From NCBI GenBank assembly GCA_905182985.1, contig CAJJDN010000026.1, positions 589,585 to 653,584 on the forward strand: DNA of 64,000 nucleotides, in the 5' to 3' direction. This document shows, piece by piece, positions 22,493 through 34,573 of this stretch (position 1 is the first letter of the stretch; the number at the start of each line of letters is the position of its first letter). The notes beneath the pieces are model-generated. The model was not told the DNA's origin and did not search any database. It saw nothing but the letters and a program-made list of their open reading frames with translations. This DNA is from Paramecium sonneborni. Its lineage: Eukaryota > Ciliophora > Oligohymenophorea > Peniculida > Parameciidae. The position numbers were made by a program, and so were the translations under genes.

Positions 22493-24814
22493 TCAATTTT
22501 CCTTTAAACTTAATAAGTTTAAATTATTTTCGCATGCAAGTTAATAAATAGTAAAAAATAAATTTGGAAAGATTTTATTCCAATATTTATATAAATCTTT
22601 TTCAGATTTTCCTAATAAAGTTTTACATTAACTAGTTAATTAGTGATAATGGTTCTTTGTATTCCTAATAAGCTATAAGTTATAAGATCATTTTATACTC
22701 TTATTAATTATAAAGCTTAGGTCTAATCATATCTTCGATTTTATTCTTTTAAAAGAATTTCACATTTTAGGCCCCAATTTTCTTGAAAAACTTTGTTTTA
22801 AATAAATCTTTCTTATATTACTATTTAGCCTATTTCTTAAGGTGAAGTTTCGACATAATCACTAAATTCACATATAAATTTTAGTTTTTTCTCCTTATTC
22901 CAAAAGTATGGATGTAAAAGGAGATTTTTTTATTTATTAATTGGATTATCAAAAAGCAATTACAATATCAAATCTCTTAAATCTAATTCTTTTATTTTAT
23001 ATTTTTTAAATTTATTAACAATCATCTTTTAGTTAATTTCAGAATATTTTTTAAGATCATCTCCTTTTGAAAGTAGGTAATAAAATATTACTCCTAATTA
23101 CTAATTTACAGAATTACAATCAAGAAAATTATTATTAGATTAATTTAACTTCAATTTATAGTAATCCGGCCTCAATGAAGTACCTAGATCAGAAAAAAGA
23201 ATTTGGATGTCTTTATTAAATATGATATTTTCATAATCTAATCCATGATGTTTAATTTATTTCTTTTCAAGCTCTGCAAGCCCGATTAATAGACTATAAA
23301 GGCATTCCTTATAAAATTCAGGATCTTCAAGTTTTTACTTAATTTTATCTTTTAGCATATTATTTAGTTTATTTTGCTATTCAAATTTAACAAATTCTTT
23401 TAAATTTATCAAGCCTTTTTCCATGGCTAAATAGATATGATTTTCACTTTTTTCATAAAAATAAAGTTTTAAAAATTTATGAGAGTTCAAAGACATTTGA
23501 TCTTTAAATGATCTTTCTAATTGACCTTCTACCATACTTTAAGATAAATTCAATAAATTAATGTCTTTTACAGCAACAATTTAATTGTTAAAAATGCCTT
23601 CATAAACAATTGTACCTTAAGAACCCTATCCTAAGATTTCGAATTGATTAAACTAAATTTAATTCTATTAAATATATTTTTATTCTATTTTTTATTCTTG
23701 AAGTCTTATTCTAAGCGTTAACTTTTACTTTTTATAATTATGTTTAACTAATATAACAAAAGCTATTAAAAGTATTAATAATAAGAGCATTGTAATAGAA
23801 TCATTGTCATCATAAATTTCAAAACAACTTTCTAAATTTTAAGGCTAGCTTTATTGATAAACTATTGGTAATGTTGAAAATTTTTCTTTATAAAATTAAT
23901 TAAGACACTATTTAAGCTCAGTCTATTTATAAATATCCAAAGCCTTAAAAGGTTAATTATTGTTTATTAAGCAGTGCCTTTGATTTTCGCATTATAATTT
24001 GCTATCAGAAATGGATATAATTGCTGAACTTTACGATTCTACAAGATTGAGTTTTAAAGGTAAAGAATATAATCCTTCAAGATTATCATACATATAAACT
24101 TGAAAAACCTCATTATCTAAATATAAATCGAAAGTCTTGTTGTTCCAATTAACATGTATTCCATGTTAAGTCTTCCAAATTTAAGTATTATTTGATACTC
24201 CGATTCCTTACTAGTTACCTCGAATATATTACAGTAAGAAATTCATGTATATTTTAGAATTATATATTAAAGAGAATTCTTATTCCAGATTAGAAATATA
24301 TTACTAATTTATATAAATTAGAACTCCTTGCTGATATAATTTAGGTTTTTTTAAAAGCTCCTTCACATCAAATTGATTTAACTTTTTTAAATTTCCTGTT
24401 TCTATATCTAAAAAATATGCAATATTATTATTGTAGACTAAAGAATTTTAAAATAAACTACAAGTTCTAAATAATAAATTGATATCATCTTGTTCTATTT
24501 CCTAATTTGTTAAGTTTTTTACTTACATAAACAAAATCATCAATAAGTAAATATGTACCATCTCTATAAGGTTATATATAGTACTAAGTGCTATTAACTT
24601 GTTCAGATTAAAGAGCTATTTCTAATTATTATACCCAAAGAATTTATTAGTTTTTTAAGTCGTAATTGTAAATCATTCCATTCTTAGTAATTATCTATAA
24701 TACTTATATTTAGTATACTAGAATTTTATCTTAAAGTTGGGTCCCATATTAGTTAAAAACTTATATATCTCCACAGTTAGCGATTTCAATTAACAAAAGA
24801 AAGAAGCAGAGCAT
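22493..24814 (-). CDS. IRE1: IRE1-like ER stress sensor with degraded kinase loop
   Basis: Order of parts matches IRE1. First come a signal peptide (MLCFFLLLIEIANCG) and a luminal domain with a propeller-type opening (KNGMIYNYDLKNQQILWVQQ). A TM helix follows (SITMLLLLILLIAFVILV), then the kinase FEILGQGSQGTIVYEGIFNN with IVAVKDI, and last the KEN RNase. The kinase/RNase junction HPYFWNKEKKLKF and the KEN blocks LIRNTKNHYHQL and WNKIFPNLFFTIYQLAC are strong. The catalytic loop HRDLKPxN is replaced by HHGLDYEN, so the catalytic Asp and Lys are lost; the metal motif is SDLG. The activation segment and APE region are hardly recognisable. Introns include 24 nt, 25 nt and a 26-nt one (GTATAAAATG...CTTATAG) that sets the KEN frame. 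It ends LSLKEN then TGA. IRE1 senses unfolded proteins and cleaves RNA; catalysis by this kinase is doubtful. Confidence 0.88.
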
Positions 24815-24845
24815 AAATTATTTATTATAAAATATAATGATAATT

Positions 24846-25164
24846 TCACATTATAATCTATCCACCGACTTATTCAATAACAACATCAATCTCATCTCCA
24901 GTTTCCATCCCAATCTAATAGATAGAGAAAATAAATCTACATCTGCTGGGGTTTAAGTCTCTAAAATTCTTTCTCCATCAAATAAAAATCTAACATTTTA
25001 GATTTGAAGCTAAATTAATCACTTCAAAATACATTTTGTCTAGAACAATAGGCATCCATTAACTTCTTAAATTAAGTTTATTTTTTGATTTTAAAGAAAA
25101 CCTCCTCGCCATCTTGTGATTTAACCTTTAAGTTCAAATATTCTGCTTATGATTGATCTGCCAT
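24846..25164 (-). CDS. SUMO: SUMO precursor
   Basis: Ubiquitin-like modifier with the SUMO signature: N-terminal MADQSQAEYLNLKVKSQDGE, then FKIKKQTQFKKLMDAYCSRQ, VRFLFDGERILETQTPAD, and the C-terminus GDEIDVVIEQVGG. Two introns (23 nt GTATTTTGAA..., 26 nt GTAGATTTAT...) restore an 89-residue frame. The mature di-Gly is followed by a four-residue tail QIIM that a SUMO protease must remove before conjugation. The IRE1 start lies 31 bp downstream of its stop side. Both Q residues near the C-terminus are TAA/TAG codons. Confidence 0.96.
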
Positions 25165-25357
25165 TTTTGTTTATTAAATTAATTTATATAATAATATATA
25201 GTTTTTTTTTATATTATTTATATAAATAGATGAGAATTCTCATTTATAAAATAGATACAGAAACAATAAACAAATCATTTTAATATACTGTCTTCATTAA
25301 ATTCTCTAATCAATTAATGTTTTCAAAACTTATTGAAGATTATTGAATTATTTTCTT

Positions 25358-26043
25358 TCAGGAGAAGCCTAATCTAAGAACTATTTTTACTTCATCATTT
25401 TCCTTGATATGAAATTACTGAACTTCACTATTAAATTCTTTTATTTCTGAGAATACCTCTTAAAAAATCATGCTCTTTATATTGTTTACACAAATAAAGG
25501 CTTCAAATAATTAGAAATAACAATCTACTATTGATAATTAAAATACTTTTAAAAGTTGAATTTATGTTCTTAGTATTTATCATCCATATGTTAAAAAGGT
25601 GATTCACACAATCTAATGTATGATTATGAACTATTAAATCATAATTCATTATTTAAGGACTCCAACTTGAGAAATCGTCATTTGTACTTTAAGTCATTGT
25701 TTCACAATTATCTGCTAAAAATATTTTAAATATTAACTTACTGTAATCTATCATATTTTACAGTCTTCTAGGACTTAATAATAGATCATCAATCATAATT
25801 AATATGAAATGAGATTTTTAAGTGATTTAAGGCAATTGAGGCTGTTCGATGCAATCAAAAGTAAATTATGAATTCAATATGAAACCATCAAAGTCTTCAT
25901 CTTCTTAACAATAAGTTTTTTTCTTTTATTATTTTTCCAACTTAACAATTTTCTAAAAGAAATTCTTAAAAAATTTATACATGTAAGTATTCTTCTTCTG
26001 AATTTGCATGCATACCTCCACTTCTAAATCTTCTTATGCTCAT
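25358..26043 (-). CDS. Unknown soluble protein
   Basis: Starts MSIRRFRSGGMHANSEEEYL. Three short introns (probable 19 nt GTTGGAAAAATAATAAAAG, 27 nt GTAAGTTAAT..., 22 nt GTATTTTAATT...) give 205 residues in exact frame. Content is acidic and mixed: DEDFDGFILNSQFTFDC, SHFILIMIDDLLLSPRRLQN, DFSSWSPQIMNYDLIVHNH, and a final KENDEVKIVLRLGFS. The 'LIMIDDLLLSPRRL' stretch looks like a buried strand plus helix, but no family is recognised. No membrane segment. Confidence 0.6.
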
Positions 26044-26886
26044 TTTTAAATATTAAGAATTTATTTCCTTTTATTTATTTATTTAAAAACACAATCATTA
26101 AAATCAAATATTAAATACTAAATGAGAAAAGAATTTTAAAAGAATTAAAATCTAATACTTCAATTTAATTATTAATTTTAAATAATCCAAATAATATAGA
26201 GCTTATTACAATATATTAATTGCATTCAATAAATGAATAAGAAAGTTAAATAATAGCAGTGCTTTATTTTCTAATCTCCATTAAAGATCGAAATCTTTTT
26301 CTTCACTTTTAAACCCTTAATGGAAATTTACTGAAAATATTAAACTCCAAGTAAAAATAAATTTTTTAAAATTGGAAAAACAAAAATGCTTCTTAAGAAA
26401 GGCTATATAATCTGAATAATTTAATAAAATGAATCGACAAATATTAAAAAAATAATTTATCTGAGAATCTGTATATTTTGTTTATAATAAAATAAATAAT
26501 AGAATAATTTTAAATTGTTTAAATAATCAGATCTGTAGATTAAGCAAATTAAATCATTCAAGAAAAGAATAATAATTTATTTAGATTTAATATTTTTTTA
26601 TATTTTAGATTAATAATGAACATATTTATAAATGAATGAATTTCTATTTTATAGGATTTCCTATTTGAAAACAGTCTGATTATGGAAGAAAATTCAACTT
26701 TAAAATAATTGAACATATTTTGAAGACTTTTTATTTTATTGTTTAATTAATAAAGATACTTATTTATATAAAAACGAAATCAATTCCAAATAAATGAGGG
26801 ACTGAAAATAAAAATTTTGTATTATGAAGCAGATGTTATCAATTTGTAAAAAAGATGACACTAAACATATATATAGATAAAATCAA
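26044..26886. other. Intergenic, nothing recognisable
   Basis: About 840 bp of A/T-rich DNA with frequent TGA in all plus frames and TCA across the minus frames. No protein-like frame, no repeat family and no structured RNA were seen. Confidence 0.55.
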
Positions 26887-27078
26887 TCAAGCTAAAGTCT
26901 ATCTAAGCCTTCGATTCAAAATTGGGTTTCGGTATGGATTATATAAATCTTGAGATTGTGTTTTTTCTCTAATTAATGCTTCAATATCGTTCTTCTCAGA
27001 TCCTTTATTAAGGACTTAGGCAAATGCTTATTATTAGATATTGGTTGAGCTCTTTGATTTCGAATTACAAACTCCCAT
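26887..27078 (-). CDS. Tiny predicted N-myristoylated protein
   Basis: A 63-residue intronless frame starting MGVCNSKSKSSTNIQ. Gly2 and Ser6 fit N-myristoylation, Cys4 is a likely palmitoylation site, and the following Lys/Ser residues favour inner-leaflet binding. The body (EKNDIEALIREKTQSQDLYN, PYRNPILNRRLRQT) has charged, ordered-looking content unlike random AT-rich frames. It lies between the P4-ATPase stop and an empty 840-bp region. Function unknown; membrane tethering is inferred. Confidence 0.65.
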
Positions 27079-27211
27079 TTCTGTTTGGTTTATTTTAATA
27101 TTATTTTTAATTAATTTAAATTTGCTACATAAATAGGTCAGATAGATATTTCTTAAAATAAAAAAAATGATTATTTTTGTTGAATTAAGACATAATTTAT
27201 TTTAAATAAAC

Positions 27212-30200
27212 TCATAAATAATTATCCTTACTTGGTTCTCGTTTCGATATACTGTCATTCTATGAAAAACTAGAATTAATTAGGCTTATTTTTTAATTTA
27301 ATTCAAAATGAGGCATTTCCATTTCTTATATTTATTCTTAGAGCTTCTTTTCTAATTTAGATATTTTGGCTTTATCTAATTATTGTTTTTATTTTGCTTA
27401 TCTTTTCATATAATTGAGTAAAGTATCTTTAGAAGTTTTAATAGTGAACATTAATAAATCAAAAATGAACATTGATAATACAGATAAAGCAAGACTTAAA
27501 TAGAAAGCATAACTTGAAAATAACATTGTAGTAGTTCCATATATTGCAGACTTTGGAACAATGTTGGAAACCGCCATATACGCAAAATAAGTACCTAAAC
27601 TGGTAATTATATAGGCAATCCAAGTGATAATTGTCCAGAATTGAGTATTCAAGGCTAATTTTAATGTGACAAGCTAGTATTAAATCTAATAGTTTACAAT
27701 CATGATAGCAGTAGACATAGACATACTAAAGAACCATAAATCATTATTATATCCATTTTCCTTAATGAAGGTAGTATCATTTAATTCAAAATAAAAAGAG
27801 AAGAAACATGCTAATCCTTAAAAAATACCAATAGAAAACCATTTAAAAAATCTAAATAAATTAGTTATAATATACTTTTCGCTTGTAAAAATAGTATTTT
27901 TTTGTCCAATATAATAAAGTAATGGATAGCTCTATCTGAGTATATCATTTTCTTATTCTCCTTCTGTAATTCTTTTACTACCTATTATTGTTTGTTTTGT
28001 TTTTTGTGTATAGAAAACATCTTCATCAAAGATGGCTCTAATAACAACAGGTAAGAATGTGAATATTGTATTATAAAATGAGACAAAGCTAAATTAAATG
28101 AGATTATATTATACAATTCATCAAAAACGCTAGTTCCTGTAAGCCCACAAAAGAATGCAAAATAGAATTGTGGAATGGTAAAAATGATATTTTTATAAAA
28201 GAAGTATAAAATCATTTCAGATATACGAATATAATTTTATCTTCCATGATATAAGATTAATTTCCAAAGACATTTAAATTAACCAATAGCATAATTACTT
28301 GCTTAAACAGCTCTCATACCTTCTTGACCATAAATTCCAATTCCAATATGTGCTTCTTAGATCATATTGACATCATTGGCACCATCCCCAACAGCCAAAG
28401 TAATTTTACCTAATTCATTCTTAACTAATCTAACCATGTCAGCTTTTTACTTTGGTGTAACACGACAACAAATAACAGTATGAAGATAAGGAGCTAACAT
28501 CACCAAATATTTAGTTAAATTTTCATTATCAATCAAAGCAGCTAAAACAATACCTTCTATGATCATGGCTCTTTTTGTATTAGGTTATTAAATTATATGA
28601 TCAGCAATTTAATTAAATATTTAAAGTGTGTCACAACCTGGAGTTAAAAAGAAAATATCCATTTATTCTTGTAATAGATTACATGATCTACCAATATTTT
28701 CAGCTGTTTCTAATTTATCCCCTGTTAACATCCAAACATTTATATTAGCTTTTAAAAAGTCTGCTAAGGTTTCAGGAACATCCTCTTATAATTTATCTTC
28801 AACAGCAGTAGCACCTATAAGTGTTAAATTCTTTTCCATTTAATTGATTAATTCTGTTTACTATTTTTCAGTTTCATTTCCTCCTAGAGTATCATTCATA
28901 GCTTTAGAGAATTAATTGAATTGTTATTCATCAAGAACTTTCATTGCTAAACACAAAGTTCTCAATCCTTTTCTGGAGAACATATCTAATTTTTTATCAA
29001 TTCCAGCTAAAAATGGTTAATTTGGTGCTAATCTTTCTTTAATAATTGCATCAGCACCCTTAGTATACAATTTAATCACTCCGTTATGTCTAACAATAAC
29101 AGACATTCTTTTTCTATCACTATTAAATTCAAAAGAGAATAGAAGTTCAATCTTTTCAACCACACCAAGAACATCTATTTCCATCATACCCATTTTAATT
29201 CCTTTATAAATTATATTTAATCTCCTAGCAGCATCTACTAATGCTATTTCATCTGGAGAAGGTCCTTAATAATTAAATGTACCATCATCCTATAATTCAA
29301 GAACACATTCATGACAAGTGGCTAGTAACATTAAATTCTCTTTTACTAAATCTCCTTGATTTCTAATTAAATATTTATCCACCTAAAGTTCTATGTTTGG
29401 ATTCTTATTAGGATCTGTTTCAGTAATTATTGATTGTATTACTGCACCAGAGAATGTATATTCAATTCCTGCTTTTTCATTTACCACTGTAGATCTTCTT
29501 TAATGTAAAGTGCTTTATCTTCTTAATATCTAATTTTCTACAAAAGTATTAAGCTCATGTTTATCAAACATTGAAACATCACCATAAATCTCATTTCCAC
29601 AAACAGATATCTTAAATTCCATCTTATTACAAGTTAAAGTCCCTGTTTTATCAGAAAACACATATTAAACTTATCCTAATTCCTCATTAATTGTAGTACT
29701 AAAAACCTTAACATATTTATTATTTTCTTCGGTATACATTTCTTTATCTTTTTACATAATTATTCCCTAACCTACTTTTACAAATTCTAAAGATACTATC
29801 AAACTTATTGGAATTAAAGTATTTAAAAGGAGAAAATATGCAGCAAATGTCATTAATGAAGCTAAAGCACAATTTGGAATCTCAGGATCATAAATTTCTA
29901 CTTATGTTAATTACGACTCATATCCAGAGAAATTTGTACTAAAATATTAGAAATTTAATGAATTGATATCGCAATTTATTCCATATACAATTGCTAGAAT
30001 TAAACATACAAATGCTTGCATTATTAAGATGTAAATGATTCTCACATTTATTAATCTATCTATATTACTCATCTTATTTTTTTGTTCCTCAGAATTTCTC
30101 ATTACTTTTGTATCTATTCCAGTATAAACTACTACACCTATAGCCCATTTAACATTTTTCAATTTTGATCCTCTCAATAAAAAGTTTTTATGCGTTAATT

Positions 30201-30842
30201 GAATCTTCTTACTCTCCAAAAATAAAGTTCCATCAAAATTATAGAGTAAAGGATTTGGATTTATACATTCAATTATTCCTTCTCTGCATTCCATAGTTTA
30301 AGTATCTTTAACTGCCTATTTTGGTTTTAAATTCTTTTCTCCATCCAAAGAAGATGTTTCTATAAAGCATATTCCATCTTGAGATGTTTATAAAACTACT
30401 ATATCAGCTGAAATTATTTCCATTTCATCAATTTTTATAATGTCTCCTATTATCACATCTTTCCAAGTTTTTTTGACAAATCCACCACTAGTCCATATAG
30501 TTGTTGGAGATGAATTCAATTCATTATCACTTATATGTTTTTAATAATCTTCATATCCATCTCTTAACATAGATAAACAAACGACAAAAAGTAAAGGTGC
30601 TATTGAATTCATAGGACTAAAAGGAGATATGGATTTAAAAAATGACAATATAGCAATAATAAGAAAATAAATGTTCGCCATTCTCTAAAATTATAATGCT
30701 AATGAATATGGAAGAAAAGTTAAGATGTTATACCTCAAATAATATCTTTAAGATACCTGCTAGTTGTAATAAAGTTAGTTGGATAATGGTATTGTTTGTT
30801 TTATGGCTGCTGCCCTATTCCAAAATATAGTTTACGTTCCAT
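27212..30842 (-). CDS. P4-type phospholipid-transporting ATPase (flippase)
   Basis: A flippase moves aminophospholipids to the cytosolic leaflet. Family marks in order: N-terminal [20 protein letters not shown] with MANIYFL; the actuator loop [10 protein letters not shown] (most P4 pumps have DGET; Thr is Lys here); the M4 motif [16 protein letters not shown]; the phosphorylation site [14 protein letters not shown]; the hinge [18 protein letters not shown] with [16 protein letters not shown]; then six C-terminal membrane segments. The tail is Gln-rich and charged, ending SKDNYL then TGA. A 23-nt intron (GTATCTTAAAG...) lies in the N-terminal motif; others were not all placed. Length is about 1,150 residues, normal for the family. 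P4 pumps usually need a CDC50 partner, not present here. Confidence 0.93.
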
Positions 30843-31179
30843 TCTTTAATTATATAAAATTATTCCATATAATTTTATTGTTAAATCTTGAGATCAATCA
30901 CTTCCTAATTATTACTTTATTCTTTTTATTTAAAATTATATAAGGTGAACAAGCTAATCCATTATATTAAAACTCATATTCCAAATTTTATAAAATAAAG
31001 AAGTTTTATTTTTGAAAATTAACAATATTTTTTGGAATCTTATATAATTATAAAACTAAAAATTAAGGCAATTTCATAAATAGTAACACTGTGTAATATT
31101 TTTTAATTATATTTATTTATAACAATTTATCATTAAATGTAGAAATATTGTAACACTTCAAAAAACATTCTTTTTAAAT

Positions 31180-31440
31180 TATAGACCAATGGAAGCACCT
31201 AAACTCCATAAAAATAATTTGACTTAGGCTGGAATTTCAATATAAACTATGATTAATTGCTTTGAATTAAATATTGATTCAACTAATGTCAAAGTTTAAA
31301 TACCTATTTTATATTTAATAATATGGTATAATTTGGAAGCAATCAATTAAATTTAAAATCTCTATTTAGATCATATTCTTGAATAAATAAATAGTAAATA
31401 AAATTTAATTTTTTCTTTATTATATCCATAATTCGAAACA
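31180..31440 (+). pseudogene. Decayed copy of the CNOT10 3' end
   Basis: Translating the plus strand from about 31187 gives KLHKNNLTQAGISIQTMINC then PILYLIIWYNLE, closely parallel to the C-terminal end of the CNOT10 gene at 12108-14370 (LNLHNNNITQAWNSIQTMMN, PILNLLIWYYLK). Nucleotide similarity seems to continue past the CNOT10 stop into its 3' flank (shared aatagtaaataa and tctttatt patches), while an internal piece near the last CNOT10 intron is missing. No start codon context or complete frame. It is best read as a truncated duplicate, in opposite orientation and about 17 kb away. The flanks 30843-31179 and 31441-31584 hold nothing recognisable. Confidence 0.65.
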
Positions 31441-31584
31441 AATTTTCAACCTGAAAAATTGGTCATAAATAATGATGCTAAAATAAGAAAAAAATAAAAA
31501 TTAAAAATTTTTAAAATTATACAATAATAAACATAGTAAGTTGAATAATATTAAATTAAAAATTATTAACATAATTAATAATAC

Positions 31585-32879
31585 TCATTATATTAAATCT
31601 GCCAGTTAAATAATTAAAGGAGGAAATCCTTATAAATTGTAAAATTTCTCTAGTTCTCGAGCTGACTACAGCATCCTATTACAAGTGAAACAAATTTTAT
31701 TATAATATTTAGTGTTATTTCTTAAATGATTGATTAATTGCTAAATTTTTATTTAGATATTCTTACTTAATTTGAATTATCTAAAGTTTCTACTTCAAGA
31801 CGATTATAAACTTGATCTCTGATTTCTAAGCATAAAGGACAATAATTCTATTACAAAAGAGGTTTGAGGGTTATTTTGTCTGCTGAGCTTAAAACAGTAA
31901 ATGTTGTGGAGGGAAAACCTTCCTATAATTTATCAATAAATTATTCAAGTAAATGATCAATATTTCCATTGGCTGGTTTCTAATATAATTTACTTAGAAG
32001 ATATTATTACATTTTTCACAGCATGGCTTAAATGTTATCCTAAGATAAAGTTTGGAAAATTGATGTTAGATTTTAATCTAAGATAATATAAAATATCTTT
32101 ATTGAGTAAATCTTTAAGAGGATGTAAGATTTATAATTTATTTTGGTTGATAGGATAGACGAATGAATAATTATATTTAGTGGCTGATTATAAACTTAAT
32201 CCTCTTCCTTTAGATAATTAAGAAAATAGATCTGCTGCCAATCTTTACCCATTTTAACCAAAGCAGATCTAGAGTATGATTAAGAATTACATTTTAAAAT
32301 CCATTTTTAATGGCATAATCATAAATGATGTGTAATTTAATTAAGCGAACAAAATCTTCTCTTGAAGATCCAAATTCTGATAAATTATGAAGTTATTAAA
32401 GTAAAACATAAGGATCTGGGTAGATAGATTGAATATCAATAGTTTGGAAGGGTAATTTACATTCATTGGTTAGAAAAGGAATGTAATCTTAGGGTTGCTA
32501 AAGAATATATATATAAATAATTACATATTCTTATATAAATTCTTTCATAATAAAACTTTCATTTATGTACAAAACATGAGCTTATATAAACATTTTACTT
32601 TTATTGTGAGCACAAGTAGAATAGACAACATCACTAGTCATTTTGACTAAGGCTGTAGAATTCCTAAAATAAATGGGGAAATATATACTATCCACCAGAG
32701 AAGCAAATCAATAATTTTTCATTTTTTTGTGTTATATTACACTTAAGTCTTAGAGACATTTTAAACATATGTTCAACATATCCAATAAAGCATTCTTAAC
32801 AAACAGGGTCTTTTTGTATGATAATGCTTGGTTTGTTTGTTTTACACTTTTTGCAAAGTTTAGGTTCTTTTTATTACAT
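31585..32879 (-). CDS. CTU2: CTU2/NCS2, tRNA 2-thiolation subunit
   Basis: CTU2 works with CTU1 and URM1 to thiolate the wobble uridine of certain tRNAs in the cytosol. Visible parts: N-terminal zinc knuckle LCKKCKTNKPS...VCQECFIGYVEHMF; a PP-loop-type segment LLICFSGGQNSTALVKM split by a 25-nt intron; VLYINES; SREDFVRLIKLHIIYDYAIK; ILHPLKDLLNKDILYYL; LQEGFPSTTFTVLSSADK; and two C-terminal zinc pairs, YCPLCLEIRD and ICFTCNRML. It ends LADLIQ then TGA. Several further short introns are needed between blocks and were not all placed. The true start MQQKEPKLCKKC lies only 16 bp from the start of the divergent kelch gene. Length is slightly short for the family. Confidence 0.9.
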
Positions 32880-32895
32880 AAATAAATATTAAAAA

Positions 32896-34509
32896 ATGAA
32901 GGGAAAAAAAATGTTGGATGATGATGAAGAATTTTTAAGATCAAAATCATAGATAGTAAGATGATAAGTAAATAAAAATAGGATGTATTTCCTAAATGGT
33001 AGGAATTAAAGCCATTGGGTAAAAATATACATAGAAGATCATATCATTCATGTGTGACTCATGAGAATTAGTAAAGATAATTAGATATATATAAAGTCTA
33101 TATATTTATGGAGGATATGAAACGAATGAAGGAATTTTGAGTGATTTCTGTAGAATTCCATCACCTGTTTCACCAAAGCCTTTTTGTTGGACAAGTTTGA
33201 ATAAGAAGGCTGGAGGAGATAGACCATAAGATTAGATTCCAGGACCATTAAGAAATCATACAGCAATAGTTCATTAAAATAAAATGTATATGTTTGGAGG
33301 AAAAGAAAACTTAATGTCTCCAACAGCAAGATTATGGATTTATGATTTTTAAGATGAAGTTTTTATTGAGGGAAAAGAATGTATAATAGAAGGCAAAAAG
33401 ATGGCAGTAGAAGGTCATTAAAGTTGTTTATGGAATGAATAGGTAGTAGTAGTATAAATTAATAATATAGTAATAAATGATTGTATTTGGAGGATTCTAT
33501 AGTGAAACTGGATATAGATCTTCAATATTATAATATGATATATAAAAGGAAGTTTGGACAATGATATTTAAAGGAGATAACAATCATACTCAATTCCCAA
33601 AAGGAAGAGCCGAAGCAGGAGTTACATTAATAGGAAATACAATGTATGTTTATGGAGGATGTAATTATGAATCAAGATTTGGGGATTTCTGGAAATTTGA
33701 TTTGGAAAGTAAATAGTGGGGATTAATAGTTACAGAAAAATCTCCAGGAGTATTTATTTAGATTATTAAAAATAATAGACAAGATCTTCTACTTCTTTAT
33801 TAATTCATCCATAAGGAATAATGTTATTTGGAGGAATTCATGATATAACACATGAGAAGAATGATTTATGGTTGTATAGAGGGAATGAATGGATTTAATT
33901 GGAAGAAGATACCAGTAGAAGATAAGTAGCAGAAGAAATGTTGAATGATTCTGCTTTTGATAAAGCTAGTTAAGCTAGACCATAAAAAAAAGAGAAAGGT
34001 AGGAATGAACCTAGATAATTTTTATTATTAGATGATGAACCTAAGAATTCTCTTCATTAAAGAAGAAATTCAGTTAAAAATCTTGATTAAAAATAACCTA
34101 CTGATACTGTTAATAATTTTCAATTAAATACTATGGATGAATAGAAAAAAAAAAGACTGCTTTAAAAGAAAAACTAAATGCTGTATTAATATTATATATA
34201 ATACAAAGAGCTGAATTTGAATTGAATGAAGAAGAGAAGTCAAAATTTAGGAGTTCATCACCTACAACAGATTAAATTAAGAATTCAATTAGTGTTATAA
34301 CTAATTAAGAAAAATAAGGAGGATAAAGAAAGATTTAATCACCAACAGGAAAAAAGAATGCAATTTAAGCATCTCTAAATGGAAAGAAACCATGTGCTAG
34401 AGATGGACATAGTGCTATAGTAATGGGTGAAATAATGGTAGTTTTTGGTGGAGATAGAAATTTGATGTCTTTTAATGACATCTATATGTACTCACTCAAT
34501 TAAAAATGA
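32896..34509 (+). CDS. Kelch-repeat protein
   Basis: Kelch repeats forming a beta-propeller, a protein-interaction platform. Repeated blade cores are LYIYGGYETNEG, MYMFGGKENLMSP, MIVFGGFYSETGYRS, MYVYGGCNYESRFGDFW, MLFGGIHDITHEKND and a final MVVFGGDRNLMSFNDIY. A charged, low-complexity linker of about 130 residues separates the last blade from the rest, so blade closure by the C-terminal blade is likely. Introns of 26 nt at the N-terminus (GTAAGATGAT...), 26 nt (GTAAAGATAA...) and 26 nt in the linker (GTATTAATAT...CAAAG) keep the frame. An apparent poly-A frameshift in the linker disappears when that last intron is removed. Divergent from CTU2. Confidence 0.88.
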
Positions 34510-34573
34510 TAATCTTAAATTGTTATGAATAACTTAATATTCAATATACAAAGTACGTATTAAATATATTATT

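Noticed and set aside
34140..34230. Apparent poly-A frameshift in the kelch gene
   Set aside because: A 26-nt intron (GTATTAATATT...CAAAG) restores the frame without any indel.
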